Source: JBCBEX01 sp039177895 (GTDB taxonomy: Bacteria > Bacteroidota > Rhodothermia > Rhodothermales > Rubricoccaceae). From it: a stretch of DNA of 10,798 nucleotides. Location of the stretch: NCBI GenBank assembly GCA_039177895.1, contig JBCDFO010000142.1, positions 1 through 10,798 of the forward strand. Direction: 5' to 3'. The notes beneath the pieces are model-generated. The model saw only the letters and a program-made list of their open reading frames with translations. It ran no database searches and was not told where the DNA came from. The translations under genes and the position numbers were made by a program. Positions 1 to 6,810 of this stretch are shown piece by piece (positions within the stretch are counted from its first letter, which is position 1; each line of letters begins with the position of its first letter).

Positions 1-135
1 ACCGGTTCCGCCGGCTGCTGGTGCGCTGGGAGAAGCGCGTTGCCAACTACGCGGCGCTCTTGCATCTAGCCTGCGCGGTGATTGTGTGGGGGCGCTGCCC
101 GCTCACCGCCGACGACTACCTTTCCGGATAGGCTC
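1..135 (+). mobile_element. Right end of an IS5-like insertion sequence
   Basis: The first 135 bases carry the 3' end of a transposase gene and then the likely terminal repeat. The outer end, read inward on the minus strand, starts GAGCCTATCCGGAAAG, a plausible IS5-family terminus. The base composition and the reading frame of the neighbouring TIR gene both change at this point, so I place the junction at about 135/136. Bases 136-138 (taa) may be a short target duplication, but the other IS end lies outside the window and this cannot be confirmed. The element interrupts the 3' part of the opposite-strand TIR-WD40 gene. Confidence 0.7.
3..131 (+). CDS. IS5-like transposase, C-terminal fragment
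   Basis: This is the last 42 codons of a transposase entering from the left edge, ending with TAG at 129-131. The segment reads RFRRLLVRWEKRVANYAALL, then HLACAVIVW. A basic stretch, an aromatic and Asn-Tyr pair, and a short hydrophobic helix is the usual C-terminal end of IS4/IS5-type DDE transposases. The catalytic DDE residues lie upstream of the window, so activity cannot be judged. The stop codon overlaps the presumed terminal repeat, as is common in compact IS elements. The exact IS5 subgroup is a guess from the terminus and the tail sequence. Confidence 0.72.
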   Translation, partial: RFRRLLVRWEKRVANYAALLHLACAVIVWGRCPLTADDYLSG

Positions 136-2058
136 TAAGTCGAGATCCTGCTCGAAGCTCGTGATCAGTTTGACCAGAGCTGGTCGAGGAATCGGTAGAG
201 ATAGGTTTACGAAATCGGGTCCGAAGGTGTACACCTTGATGTCCCTCACAAAGAGGCGTCCGTCTGGGCCCACAGTGACTAGGTCGCTCCCATCTGGCGA
301 GAATGCGGCTGCCGCGACCTTCTGGAAGGAGAAGTAGTAGTGGTCCGGTCTTGTGTGCCCAGCTAGCATGCGCACTGGAGTCGAACTACCGCGTGACACG
401 TCAAACAGTGCCACCTTATTGCCGGCGCACACCGCCAGGATCTTGCCGTCGGGATGAAAGTCGAGACATTCGATGCGGTTGGGCAGATCCGAGGCTAGAA
501 GCGAAACGTCCAGGCTTGGTATATCGAGAAGCTGAACCTTGGCGTGATTCCCTCCGAGAGCCAGGATCTTGCCGTCAGACGAGAACGCTACGGCATAGTA
601 GGGCCCGTTGAACTCGGACCGCACCTCACGAGCGAGACGCAGGTGATTTAACTCCCATAGTCTCGCAATCCCATCACCGCCGCCACTTCCCAGGAACTCA
701 GCCGAGACTGCGAGATCATAGACTGGGCCATCGTGCGCCGTCCACGACGCTACACGCTCGTACTCCGCCCCGCCCCGCCGATAGTGCGTGATAGAGCCGT
801 CATCTCCGCCGACGAATAGCCCGTCAATGCTTGCAGCAACCGCTAGCACAGGAGTATCCAGACTGAGACGCTGAAAAGGACGAGGTGCCAGTCCAAACTG
901 TGTTTCTAGAACTACAACCTCGCCTTTGTCAGTACCAACGAAGACATGGTCTTGCGCAGCGTCTATGTCGGTCGCTCCCATGTAGCCAATTGAGCTATTG
1001 CCTGAGGTGAGATTGAAGATCGGTCGTGAGTCCTGAACAATCTTGGTAATGTCTGTAGTAGTGTGAGTTTTTATATCCGTGGTCGCCAATCCATACTCTA
1101 TATCGGTAGAATAAATGGTCATCCCTTCCCTTCCGAACACGACCTGCGTCGCTGGTACCTGATGCACGTCGAGTACACGCTTGACATTGTCGAGTGTATT
1201 CAGAGCCGCTAAGAGTTGCGCATAGGCGTGGCTGGATGGGTTCTGGTCAATAGCCTCTTGAGTCAGTTGGATAGAACGGACAACATCTTCAGCTAAGATC
1301 ATTTGGGCGTCTCGCACTAGGACGTCCGATCTCAATTGACGGTTCTGTGCCGTTGTGCGCATAAAGAGACCCCCTGTGATTCCAAGTAGGATTAGCAGGA
1401 CCGCCACGGCGCCGGTCACCACTCGCGTCCTTTTCCGGGCGCGTTTTCGTTCTTCACGGAGCCAAAGCGGTAAGAGCTGTCCTTCGGTGAACCCGTACAA
1501 ATGAGAGGCTAAGTTCACTTTGGCCTCTTCGAAATTCCGCACCTTAGAGAGCCCGGTATTTGGCCTCCACCCTCGGAAGTCAAAGTATATCGACTGGTGT
1601 AGAGAGGCCTTAACAATCGAAGGGGCGAAGACCTCGCCAGTTTCCTCTGGAGCCTCGCTCTCTGTTACAGCTAGCAAGATTCCAGACGGACGGTTCTTCA
1701 GAAACCAGCCTACCTCGTAGTCTACATAGACAGACTCTGCAGCGTTGCGTGAACAGAAGACGATGAGAAATTCAGATTGCTCGAGATACTCTGCTATTGT
1801 CCCCCGTACTAGATCGTCTGTATCAGTACCCTTGCTAAATTCCTGCTTAATAGCTGAGATTTTAAAGTCGCTACCATCTCGGCAAATCTTTAGAGGCTCC
1901 GGATTTCGTCCGTCCGGTAGTTGGGAGATCGACTTGTGGAACGCCTCAAGAAAACGCTCCACTTCACGAGCAAGGCGGTAGTCTGGATCCGTTGAGTAGC
2001 TAAGGAACGCTTTGAAGGCGTAAACCGGCTCGGCGTGATCCGATAGTCTCGTAGCCAT
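103..2058 (-). CDS. TIR-transmembrane-WD40 protein, 3' end truncated by IS
   Basis: A 651-residue product is read from ATG 2058. I prefer this start to one 40 codons upstream because the TIR fold begins right after it (AFKAFLSYST, residues 14-23) and the extra residues look non-domain-like. The TIR domain spans about 14-165. Glu115 in VDYEVGWFL is the likely catalytic Glu of NAD-cleaving TIR domains. A very basic stretch (REERKRARKRTR, 201-212) precedes one membrane helix (about 213-233). By the positive-inside rule the TIR domain is cytosolic and the C-terminal part is outside. A helical linker (235-295) leads to WD40-like blades, the clearest at 436-470, 479-513, 524-554 and 564-607 (SPDG/HPDG and LWEL-type strands). 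The last 10 residues (EPIRKGSRRR) and the TGA stop are encoded by the IS, so the native C-terminus is lost. Composition is more AT-rich than the next gene, suggesting transfer. Probable role: membrane-tethered sensor-effector, perhaps in defence. The function is inferred. Confidence 0.82.
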   Translation of the reverse strand: MATRLSDHAEPVYAFKAFLSYSTDPDYRLAREVERFLEAFHKSISQLPDGRNPEPLKICRDGSDFKISAIKQEFSKGTDTDDLVRGTIAEYLEQSEFLIVFCSRNAAESVYVDYEVGWFLKNRPSGILLAVTESEAPEETGEVFAPSIVKASLHQSIYFDFRGWRPNTGLSKVRNFEEAKVNLASHLYGFTEGQLLPLWLREERKRARKRTRVVTGAVAVLLILLGITGGLFMRTTAQNRQLRSDVLVRDAQMILAEDVVRSIQLTQEAIDQNPSSHAYAQLLAALNTLDNVKRVLDVHQVPATQVVFGREGMTIYSTDIEYGLATTDIKTHTTTDITKIVQDSRPIFNLTSGNSSIGYMGATDIDAAQDHVFVGTDKGEVVVLETQFGLAPRPFQRLSLDTPVLAVAASIDGLFVGGDDGSITHYRRGGAEYERVASWTAHDGPVYDLAVSAEFLGSGGGDGIARLWELNHLRLAREVRSEFNGPYYAVAFSSDGKILALGGNHAKVQLLDIPSLDVSLLASDLPNRIECLDFHPDGKILAVCAGNKVALFDVSRGSSTPVRMLAGHTRPDHYYFSFQKVAAAAFSPDGSDLVTVGPDGRLFVRDIKVYTFGPDFVNLSLPIPRPALVKLITSFEQDLDLEPIRKGSRRR

Positions 2059-2179
2059 TATGCTATAGCGCTGTCTGTCCTCACTGATACGAGAGAGATG
2101 ACGGTGCGAAGCTTGCCGCATTGCTCGGCATAATACGGATACGTACTTGGCTTGCCACGCCGGACTACCTCGCAGCACG

Positions 2180-2230
2180 TTGCATCAACACACAAGCGGT
2201 CTCCCTCGGCATTGAGGGGGACCGCTTGTG
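2180..2230 (-). terminator. Conserved stem-loop repeat after the S41 gene (copy 1)
   Basis: A near-perfect inverted repeat has 17-base arms (2191-2207 and 2214-2230), one G-T type mismatch and a 6-base loop. It begins 44 bases after the stop of the S41 peptidase gene, a terminator-like place, but the minus strand lacks a clear run of T after it. A second copy, including the flank TTGCA(T/C)CAACA on the plus strand, sits at 6730-6776 after the M3 peptidase gene. It is therefore a dispersed element as well as a possible terminator or mRNA 3'-end stabiliser. Confidence 0.65.
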
Positions 2231-2274
2231 GCACAATTCTTCGGTGTTAGGCGCTGCGTACGCTGGACGAGGAC

Positions 2275-5200
2275 CTACCGGTCTCCGCTCGCCGGGCGAC
2301 GGTAGCGCACGGGCGCGTCGGGTTCGGGCTGGAGGGTGACGCGCTCCGTCTGGAGCAGACGCAACGCCTCGTCGATCGCACGGTCGAGCTGCGGATCACC
2401 GCCGGCCATCACCGACGCGGGGTCCTGGATGACCTCAATGTCCGGTGCCACGCCCACGCCTTCGACGGCCCACTGCCCGTTGAGGTCGAAGAAGCCGCCG
2501 CGCGGGGCGATCATGTAGCCACCGTCGACGAAGCGCGGGGTGTCCCAGGTGCCCACGAGGCCGCCCCACGTGCGCGTGCCTACGAGTGGGCCGATCTCCA
2601 TCTTGCGGAACAGGTAGGGCAGCAGGTCGCCGCCCGAGCCCGCGCGCTCGTTGACGATCATCACCTTGGGGCCCCACAGCCCGGCCATCGGCGTGGTGAA
2701 CGGGCGGCGGTCGCCCGCCTTGGAGTTAAAGTAGCCGTGCAGGTCGCGCGCGAGCACGTCCGCGATGTAGTCGGCCGCCGAGCCCCCGCCGTTGTTGCGC
2801 TGGTCGATCACCGCGCCTGCTCGGTCCTGCTGGGCGAAGTAGTACCGGTTGAAGAAGCTGTAGCCACCCCCGCCCGTGTTGGGTAGCCAGACGTAGGCAA
2901 GCTGTCCGTCCGAGCGCTCCTCGACGCGGCGGCGGTTGTCCTCAGCCCACGCGTACGTGCGCAGGCCGCCCTCGGTGGCGACTGGCACGACGGTCACGCG
3001 GCGGGCGTCGTCCATGGAGGGCGTGGCGCTGACGTGCAGCACGGTCTGCCGATCGGCCGTGCCTTCGAGCAGGCGGTGGATATTGTCGGAAGCCGTCAAG
3101 GGCTGACCCTCGATGCCGACCAGGTAGTCGCCTTCCGACACGTCGAGGCCCGGGACGGCCAGCGGCGCGTCGAGGCCGGGATTCCACGCCTCGGCGGTGT
3201 AGATGCGGGCGATGCGGTAGCGGCCGTTCTCGATGGAGAAGTCGGCACCGAGCAGGCCGCCGGGCACGCGCTCGACGTCGGGCTGGTCGCCGCCGCCGAC
3301 GTACGAGTGCCCCACGCCGATCTCGCCGCCCATGACGTCGAGCAGGTAGTTGAGGTCGGTGCGGTGGCCGACGTGAGCGACCCAGGGCGCGTACCACGTG
3401 CGGACGTCGTCCCAGGGGGCACCGTGCATGTTGTCGACGTAGAGGAAGTCGCGCTGGAGGCGCCAGCCCTCGTCAAAGATCTGCTGCCACTCGGCGCGCG
3501 GGTCCACGCGCTGGCGCACACCGCTCAGGTCGAGAGCGCCCCCGCCGGGCTCGGGCGGACCGCCCGCCGCGCCGACGATGCCCCACGTACCGCCCTGCTG
3601 GTAGAGCGCCTGCTGGCGGTCGTGGGAGGTCTCGAACGCAAACACGCCGCCCAGGAAGCGCGTCGGCTCGGCGTCGTCGAGGCTGTAGCGGTGGACTGTC
3701 ACGCCGGGCTCGTCGGGGGTGGCTTCGAGCACGAACACGTGGCCTTCGGGACCGGCGACGAGGCCGACGTAGCCGCGTGCAGGCAGGCCCGGCGCGGCGA
3801 TGATGCGGCGGTCCAGGCCGTCCCGATCGAGCTGCACAGAGGCGTCGGCTTCTTCGTCTTCGGCGTCGTCTTCACTCTCATCGGCGTCCTCGTCGCCTTC
3901 GTCGTCACCCTCTTCCTCGTCGTCACCCTCGTCTTCATCGCCTTCTGGCTCATCGTCGCTCGTGGGGAGGAAGGGCGAGGGCGTGTCGTCGGCCAGCGCG
4001 ACCACGTAGAGGCTGCGCGTGACGGGGCGGTCGTACGAGCTCATGTCGAGCCAGCCCGTGTTGAGGCCGTAGTCGGTCGAGGCGAGGAGGTAGAGGTAGT
4101 CGCCCCCCGCGTCCCAGACCGGCGTGATCGCGTCCGCGAAGCCGTCGGTGACCTCGATGATCTCGTTCTCCTCGGTGTCGTAGACGCGAATCTGCTTGTA
4201 CTGCGTGTCGAGCAGGCGGGCGTAGGCGAGGTAGCGGCCGCCGGGCGCCCACACCGGGTTCATCGACCGGTTCGGGTGGGCGTAGCCATCGACGTCGAGC
4301 ACGCGCGCTGCCCCGCTCTCGGTGTCGACGAGCCAGAGCTGGTAGTCGGTGTCGGTAAACGCGAGGTGGCCGCCGTCGGGGCTCCACTGCGGCCGGAAGT
4401 AGAACGTCGGGTCGGGCAGCGGGATCGTGCGGAGGATCTCCCGGCCGAACTGATCGGCGATGACGAGTTGGTATTCGCCCGAGGCGTCGGAGAAGTAGGC
4501 AATCTGGGAGCCGCCTGGACTCCAGACGGGCGCGCGCTCGGCCACGCCGGGCGTCTCGGTGAGGTTGCGCCACGGGCCGTTCTCCTTCGGGATGGTGAAC
4601 ACGTCGCCGCGGTGCTCGAACAGCGCCCGCTGCCCCGTCGGCGAAAGCGACGCGTTCGTGAGCGCCGGCGCCTCGACCTCCTCCCAGCGCGGTCGGACGG
4701 CGTCGAGGTCGCCCCGTGCCGTGATCACAAGCTGCGTGCTCTCACCCGACGCGGGGTCGAGCAGGTGGAGGTAGCCGCCCTGCTCGTAGACCAGCGCGTC
4801 CGGCCCAGCGTCGAGGCTCTTGACGTCGAACTCGGTGTGGAAGGTGAGCTGCCGCTCGGCCCCCGTGGCCGGGTCGAAGCTCCACACGTTGCCCGCGTAG
4901 TCGCGCTCGGAGAGGTAGTAGACGACGCCGTCGTGCCACACCGGGCGCAGGTGCCGCTCGTCGGTCGGCTGGGGCGTCCGCGTGAGGCTGAGGTCGTCCA
5001 GGTCGACGATCCAGATCGGTTGGGCTTGGCCGCCGCGGTAGTTGCGCCACTCGGGGTCCCAGTACGTGATCGGCTCGTAGGCGACGAAGCGGCCGTCCGC
5101 CGAGAGGTCGCCCTGGGCGGCGCGCGGGACGCCGAGCAGCTCGGGCAGGCCACCGCCCTCCGCGGCGACGGTGTAGAACGTGTTCAGCTCGGTCGGATGG

Positions 5201-5583
5201 CCGTGGCGGCTCGACCGAAACAGGACGCGGGCGCCGTCGGGCGTCCAGCCTTGCACGACATCGGCGGCGGGGTGGTACGTCAGGCGCTCCGGGATGCCCC
5301 CCGCGGCGGGGACGCGGTAGACGTCCAGGTTGCCGTCGTATTCGGCCGAGAACGCGACCCAGTCGCCGTCAGGCGAGAAGTGTGGCGTCGTCTCCAAGCC
5401 GACATCGCTAGTCAGCCTACGCGCTTCGCCGCCCGTGCGCGCGACGATCCATAGGTCATCGGCGTAGACAAACGCGACGTGGTCGGCGCTGAGCGTGGGT
5501 TCGCGTAGCAGGCGGGTCCCCTGCGCCGAGGCGAGCGTCGTCCCGAAAAGGATAGTCAGGAGCAGCGAGATGCAGAGTCGCAT
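2275..5583 (-). CDS. Secreted tricorn-like S41 family peptidase
   Basis: A 1102-residue product is read from ATG 5583. The first residues (MRLCISLLLTILFGTTLASA) form a signal peptide with probable cleavage before Gln21, so the protein is exported. A GTG 10 codons upstream (5613) is possible, but it would lengthen the n-region and has poorly spaced purines. Order of parts: TolB/PD40-type propeller repeats (about 30-540, many SPDG/SPGG strands), a highly acidic linker (about 542-581), further propeller strands (to about 680), a helical C1 region, a PDZ-like domain (about 775-865, GLDVSEGDYLVGIEGQPL) and the S41 core (about 885-1055). The presumed tricorn catalytic residues are present: His759 (GEIGVGHSY), Ser983 (NERAGSGGD) and Glu1041 (AVEGVGVAPD). 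Full length for the family, with no break. It likely degrades peptides in the periplasm or outside. The gene ends with TAG and stands alone, with a stem-loop 44 bases downstream. Confidence 0.93.
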   Translation of the reverse strand: MRLCISLLLTILFGTTLASAQGTRLLREPTLSADHVAFVYADDLWIVARTGGEARRLTSDVGLETTPHFSPDGDWVAFSAEYDGNLDVYRVPAAGGIPERLTYHPAADVVQGWTPDGARVLFRSSRHGHPTELNTFYTVAAEGGGLPELLGVPRAAQGDLSADGRFVAYEPITYWDPEWRNYRGGQAQPIWIVDLDDLSLTRTPQPTDERHLRPVWHDGVVYYLSERDYAGNVWSFDPATGAERQLTFHTEFDVKSLDAGPDALVYEQGGYLHLLDPASGESTQLVITARGDLDAVRPRWEEVEAPALTNASLSPTGQRALFEHRGDVFTIPKENGPWRNLTETPGVAERAPVWSPGGSQIAYFSDASGEYQLVIADQFGREILRTIPLPDPTFYFRPQWSPDGGHLAFTDTDYQLWLVDTESGAARVLDVDGYAHPNRSMNPVWAPGGRYLAYARLLDTQYKQIRVYDTEENEIIEVTDGFADAITPVWDAGGDYLYLLASTDYGLNTGWLDMSSYDRPVTRSLYVVALADDTPSPFLPTSDDEPEGDEDEGDDEEEGDDEGDEDADESEDDAEDEEADASVQLDRDGLDRRIIAAPGLPARGYVGLVAGPEGHVFVLEATPDEPGVTVHRYSLDDAEPTRFLGGVFAFETSHDRQQALYQQGGTWGIVGAAGGPPEPGGGALDLSGVRQRVDPRAEWQQIFDEGWRLQRDFLYVDNMHGAPWDDVRTWYAPWVAHVGHRTDLNYLLDVMGGEIGVGHSYVGGGDQPDVERVPGGLLGADFSIENGRYRIARIYTAEAWNPGLDAPLAVPGLDVSEGDYLVGIEGQPLTASDNIHRLLEGTADRQTVLHVSATPSMDDARRVTVVPVATEGGLRTYAWAEDNRRRVEERSDGQLAYVWLPNTGGGGYSFFNRYYFAQQDRAGAVIDQRNNGGGSAADYIADVLARDLHGYFNSKAGDRRPFTTPMAGLWGPKVMIVNERAGSGGDLLPYLFRKMEIGPLVGTRTWGGLVGTWDTPRFVDGGYMIAPRGGFFDLNGQWAVEGVGVAPDIEVIQDPASVMAGGDPQLDRAIDEALRLLQTERVTLQPEPDAPVRYRRPASGDR
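3841..3966 (-). repeat. Low-complexity acidic-codon tract within the S41 gene
   Basis: Near-repeats of GAC/GAA/GAG triplets (seen on the plus strand as gtcgtcaccctc-like units) encode a 40-residue linker made almost only of Asp, Glu, Gly, Ser and Ala. It sits between the propeller halves, after SPFLPTSDDE, where tricorn-like proteins often have a variable linker. The reading frame stays open. Slippage-driven expansion is a reasonable inference, as is selection for acidity in a salty setting. Confidence 0.7.
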
Positions 5584-5885
5584 GGAAGAGCAGCGTGTCG
5601 AGAGAGGAGTCACCGTCTCCCCAATGTAGCGGGCGGCGGTTTATACCCGCGCGGCATTTCGGGCGCGAAGCAGAGGGAGCGGCTGAAGACGGGGTGGTGG
5701 AGGGACAAGCCAGCGCCAGCCTACACGATCGGACGAAGGCCGTGGAAACAATCTCGACAGTCCTCCCCCTGGGTGGGCAGTGTCGAAAGAGAAATTTGCT
5801 GGTCGTAGTCAAGCCTTCCCCTGCTGCGCTCAACTACCCCAACCCCTTTTGTCCGAGAGTCGAGCTAGAACCAATGACCTTTCAG
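5584..5885. other. Non-coding gap upstream of the S41 gene
   Basis: I find no convincing gene in these 302 bases. The part near 5583 must hold the promoter and leader of the S41 gene. A TATAAA-like stretch (5640-5646, read on the minus strand as part of CGGGTATAAACCG) is a possible -10 site, but no partner box is clear. Bases 5646-5686 are copy 1 of a 41-nt repeat. Open frames crossing this region run into the S41 start and have no domain-like content. Confidence 0.5.
5646..5686. repeat. 41-nt dispersed repeat, copy 1
   Basis: These 41 bases, with core GCGAAGCAGAGGGAGCG, match 6440-6480 in the same orientation at 35 of 41 positions. All six differences are transitions. The copies lie about 60 bases upstream of the S41 start and at the edge of the repeat island after the M3 gene. 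Neither is in a gene I accept. It is likely a genome-wide intergenic repeat. Confidence 0.65.
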
Positions 5886-6149
5886 CTAGGCAAACTCGGA
5901 GGTATAGCCTATCCAGTTGAAGAACAAGATCAGAAAGAAGGCGACGCTGTACGTCGAGAAGACTTGGGCGGCATCCATCGGCTTACCTACCAAGCGTGAC
6001 AGTGCCCATGGCATCGCTGTAAGCAACCCTGATAGCAAAAGGAGCCCTACAGCCAAACCAACTGCTTCTGCTACCACGTCTGTTGTCATCAGACCGTAGG
6101 CTGCGGCGATAAACGCGTATACGGCCAACCAGTAACGGTATCGTTTCAT
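5886..6149 (-). CDS. Small three-helix membrane protein of unknown function
   Basis: An 87-residue product begins MKRYRYWLAV. Three hydrophobic segments are visible, at about 6-24, 28-50 and 66-82, separated by short polar loops (TTDVVAEA and SRLVGKPMDAAQ). The basic N-terminus suggests it faces the cytoplasm. I do not recognise a family. The ATG overlaps the stop of the preceding small reading frame (ATGA at 6146-6149), which suggests translational coupling and explains the lack of a good ribosome-binding site of its own. The gene ends with TAG. The length, hydrophobic pattern and coupling make a real gene more likely than chance. It may be a transport or stress accessory protein, but nothing shown here decides that. 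Confidence 0.62.
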   Translation of the reverse strand: MKRYRYWLAVYAFIAAAYGLMTTDVVAEAVGLAVGLLLLSGLLTAMPWALSRLVGKPMDAAQVFSTYSVAFFLILFFNWIGYTSEFA

Positions 6150-6369
6150 GAGAGGCCAAGGTCGCTGAGGTACTCCTTGTTGGACGAGAGGTCCGGCGTG
6201 GCTGGGTCGTCACCTTCGCCGATAAGGTGCTTCATGCGGTCGCACAGGCTTTCCGAAGCCGATGCGTCCCACTCGTGCGCTGGAGCCGCGCGTCGATCAA
6301 CCCCCGTAGTCGCCGTGCCTCTGAATGCGGCATGGCCGCGATCTCGTGCTCAAGTTCCTGGATGCTCAC
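6146..6369 (-). pseudogene. Small antitoxin-like gene, apparently frameshifted
   Basis: A GTG at 6369 opens a frame SIQELEHEIAAMPHSEARRL-RGLIDARL that looks like the N-terminus of short antitoxin-like proteins (an ELE...LP.EE.RRL.. helix pair). It ends at TGA 6232-6234, after 45 codons whose last part (QRTSGTHRLRKACATA) looks unnatural. In the -1 frame the sequence continues as APAHEWDASASESLCDRM, then KHLIGEGDDPATPDLSSNKE to TGA 6146-6148. The W-D motif fits where such proteins often have it. A one-base deletion around codon 30 would join the halves into about 74 residues. Alternatively there are two tiny genes, the second starting at ATG 6235 through an ATGA overlap. AGGA, 8 bases before the GTG, is a plausible ribosome-binding site. 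The family assignment is weak. The downstream membrane gene overlaps by ATGA. Confidence 0.4.
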
Positions 6370-6387
6370 ACAGTACGTCCTACTGTG
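6369..6387. promoter_or_regulatory. Inverted repeat over the RBS of the small operon
   Basis: The palindrome CACAGTA-5-TACTGTG (7-base arms) ends exactly at the first base of the GTG start and contains the AGGA ribosome-binding site in its loop side. It could be an operator for an autoregulating antitoxin-type gene, or an RNA hairpin that hides the start. Only the symmetry and the position are seen. The role is inferred. Confidence 0.4.
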
Positions 6388-6439
6388 AACCATAAAATTG
6401 GCACGAGAGCGTTCCTCGGGAGTTCCGTACCGGCCTGAG

Positions 6440-6480
6440 CCCGTGCGGCGTCTCGGGTGCGAAGCAGAGGGAGCGACCGA
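6440..6480. repeat. 41-nt dispersed repeat, copy 2
   Basis: This is the second copy of the repeat at 5646-5686, in the same orientation, with six transition differences. Here it runs straight into further repeat-like sequence, so the copy upstream of the S41 gene may be a shortened version of a longer element. Confidence 0.65.
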
Positions 6481-6563
6481 ATGCGTCCCTGTTTGAGCGA
6501 ACGTCGTGAGCGAGTTTGGACGCGTTCAGCGACCGGAGCGCAGCGCCAGCCGCAGGGGGTCGA

Positions 6564-6605
6564 GCCTTGATCTTTTGCTTCTTTTCGATCAAGCGAAAAG
6601 AAGGC
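6564..6605. repeat. Strong hairpin with two mutually exclusive pairings
   Basis: A perfect 10-base stem, CTTCTTTTCG (6578-6587) with CGAAAAGAAG (6594-6603), has a 6-base loop. A second 7-base stem, CTTGATC (6566-6572) with GATCAAG (6587-6593), uses the loop of the first, so both cannot form at once. GCCTT/AAGGC at the edges could add outer pairing. It lies in the repeat island with no gene to control on either side within 200 bases. Confidence 0.5.
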
Positions 6606-6690
6606 CCCGCGCAGCGGAAGCCCGGGGACAACAGCGGGACGATCTGCGGGCCAACATCCAGATCACGGACAGGACACCCAGGCATACAGA

Positions 6691-6725
6691 GATCCTTCGA
6701 CTCGCTGCGCTCGCTCAGGATGACA
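6691..6725. repeat. Widespread dispersed element (HPERAQRVEGS type)
   Basis: On the minus strand these bases spell the common intergenic motif that translates as CHPERAQRVEGSL. From memory, near-identical text recurs in non-coding DNA of many unrelated bacteria and is often mis-called as protein. It sits 5 bases before the stem-loop repeat copy 2. Confidence 0.55.
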
Positions 6726-6729
6726 ACAT

Positions 6730-6776
6730 TTGCACCAACAAGCAAGCGGTCCCCCTCGGCGTTGAGGAGGACCGCT
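6730..6776 (-). terminator. Conserved stem-loop repeat after the M3 gene (copy 2)
   Basis: Arms 6745-6757 and 6764-6776 (13 bases, one mismatch) enclose a 6-base loop. The sequence matches copy 1 at 2180-2230, including the loop (CTCGGC(A/G)TTGAG) and the flank TTGCA(T/C)CAACA. It starts 34 bases after the stop of the M3 gene, almost the same distance as copy 1 from the S41 stop. No clear T-run follows on the minus strand. Confidence 0.65.
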
Positions 6777-6810
6777 CACAGTCTGCATCTTCGAGTCTCG
6801 GCGTGACGCG

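Larger units (their letters stand above)
6370..6810. other. Repeat-rich non-coding island
   Basis: These 441 bases between the M3 stop and the small operon hold no convincing gene. They hold, in order, the operator-like palindrome (to 6387), copy 2 of the 41-nt repeat (6440-6480), an inverted pair GAATGCGTCC (6479-6488) / GGACGCGTTC (6518-6527), a strong hairpin (6578-6603), a dispersed element (6691-6725) and copy 2 of the stem-loop repeat (6730-6776). Long frames crossing it encode low-complexity Arg/Ser/Pro text typical of repeats. Confidence 0.6.

Noticed and set aside
3034..5454. 806-codon open frame on the plus strand opposite the S41 gene
   Set aside because: It is the mirror of a GC-rich gene with strong third-position bias. 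Its text is Val/Arg/Ala/Glu-rich with no domain, while the opposite strand carries clear tricorn motifs.
5840..5900. Possible tRNA 3' half on the minus strand (AAGGTCATTGGTTCTAGCTC)
   Set aside because: The AGGTC and GGTTC text looks like a T-arm, but the stem bases do not pair, there is no acceptor stem or anticodon arm, and no CCA end.
5456..5999. Overlapping frames of 125 and 134 codons around the S41 start
   Set aside because: They overlap the signal peptide region and the small membrane gene, have no recognisable domain and include the 41-nt repeat.
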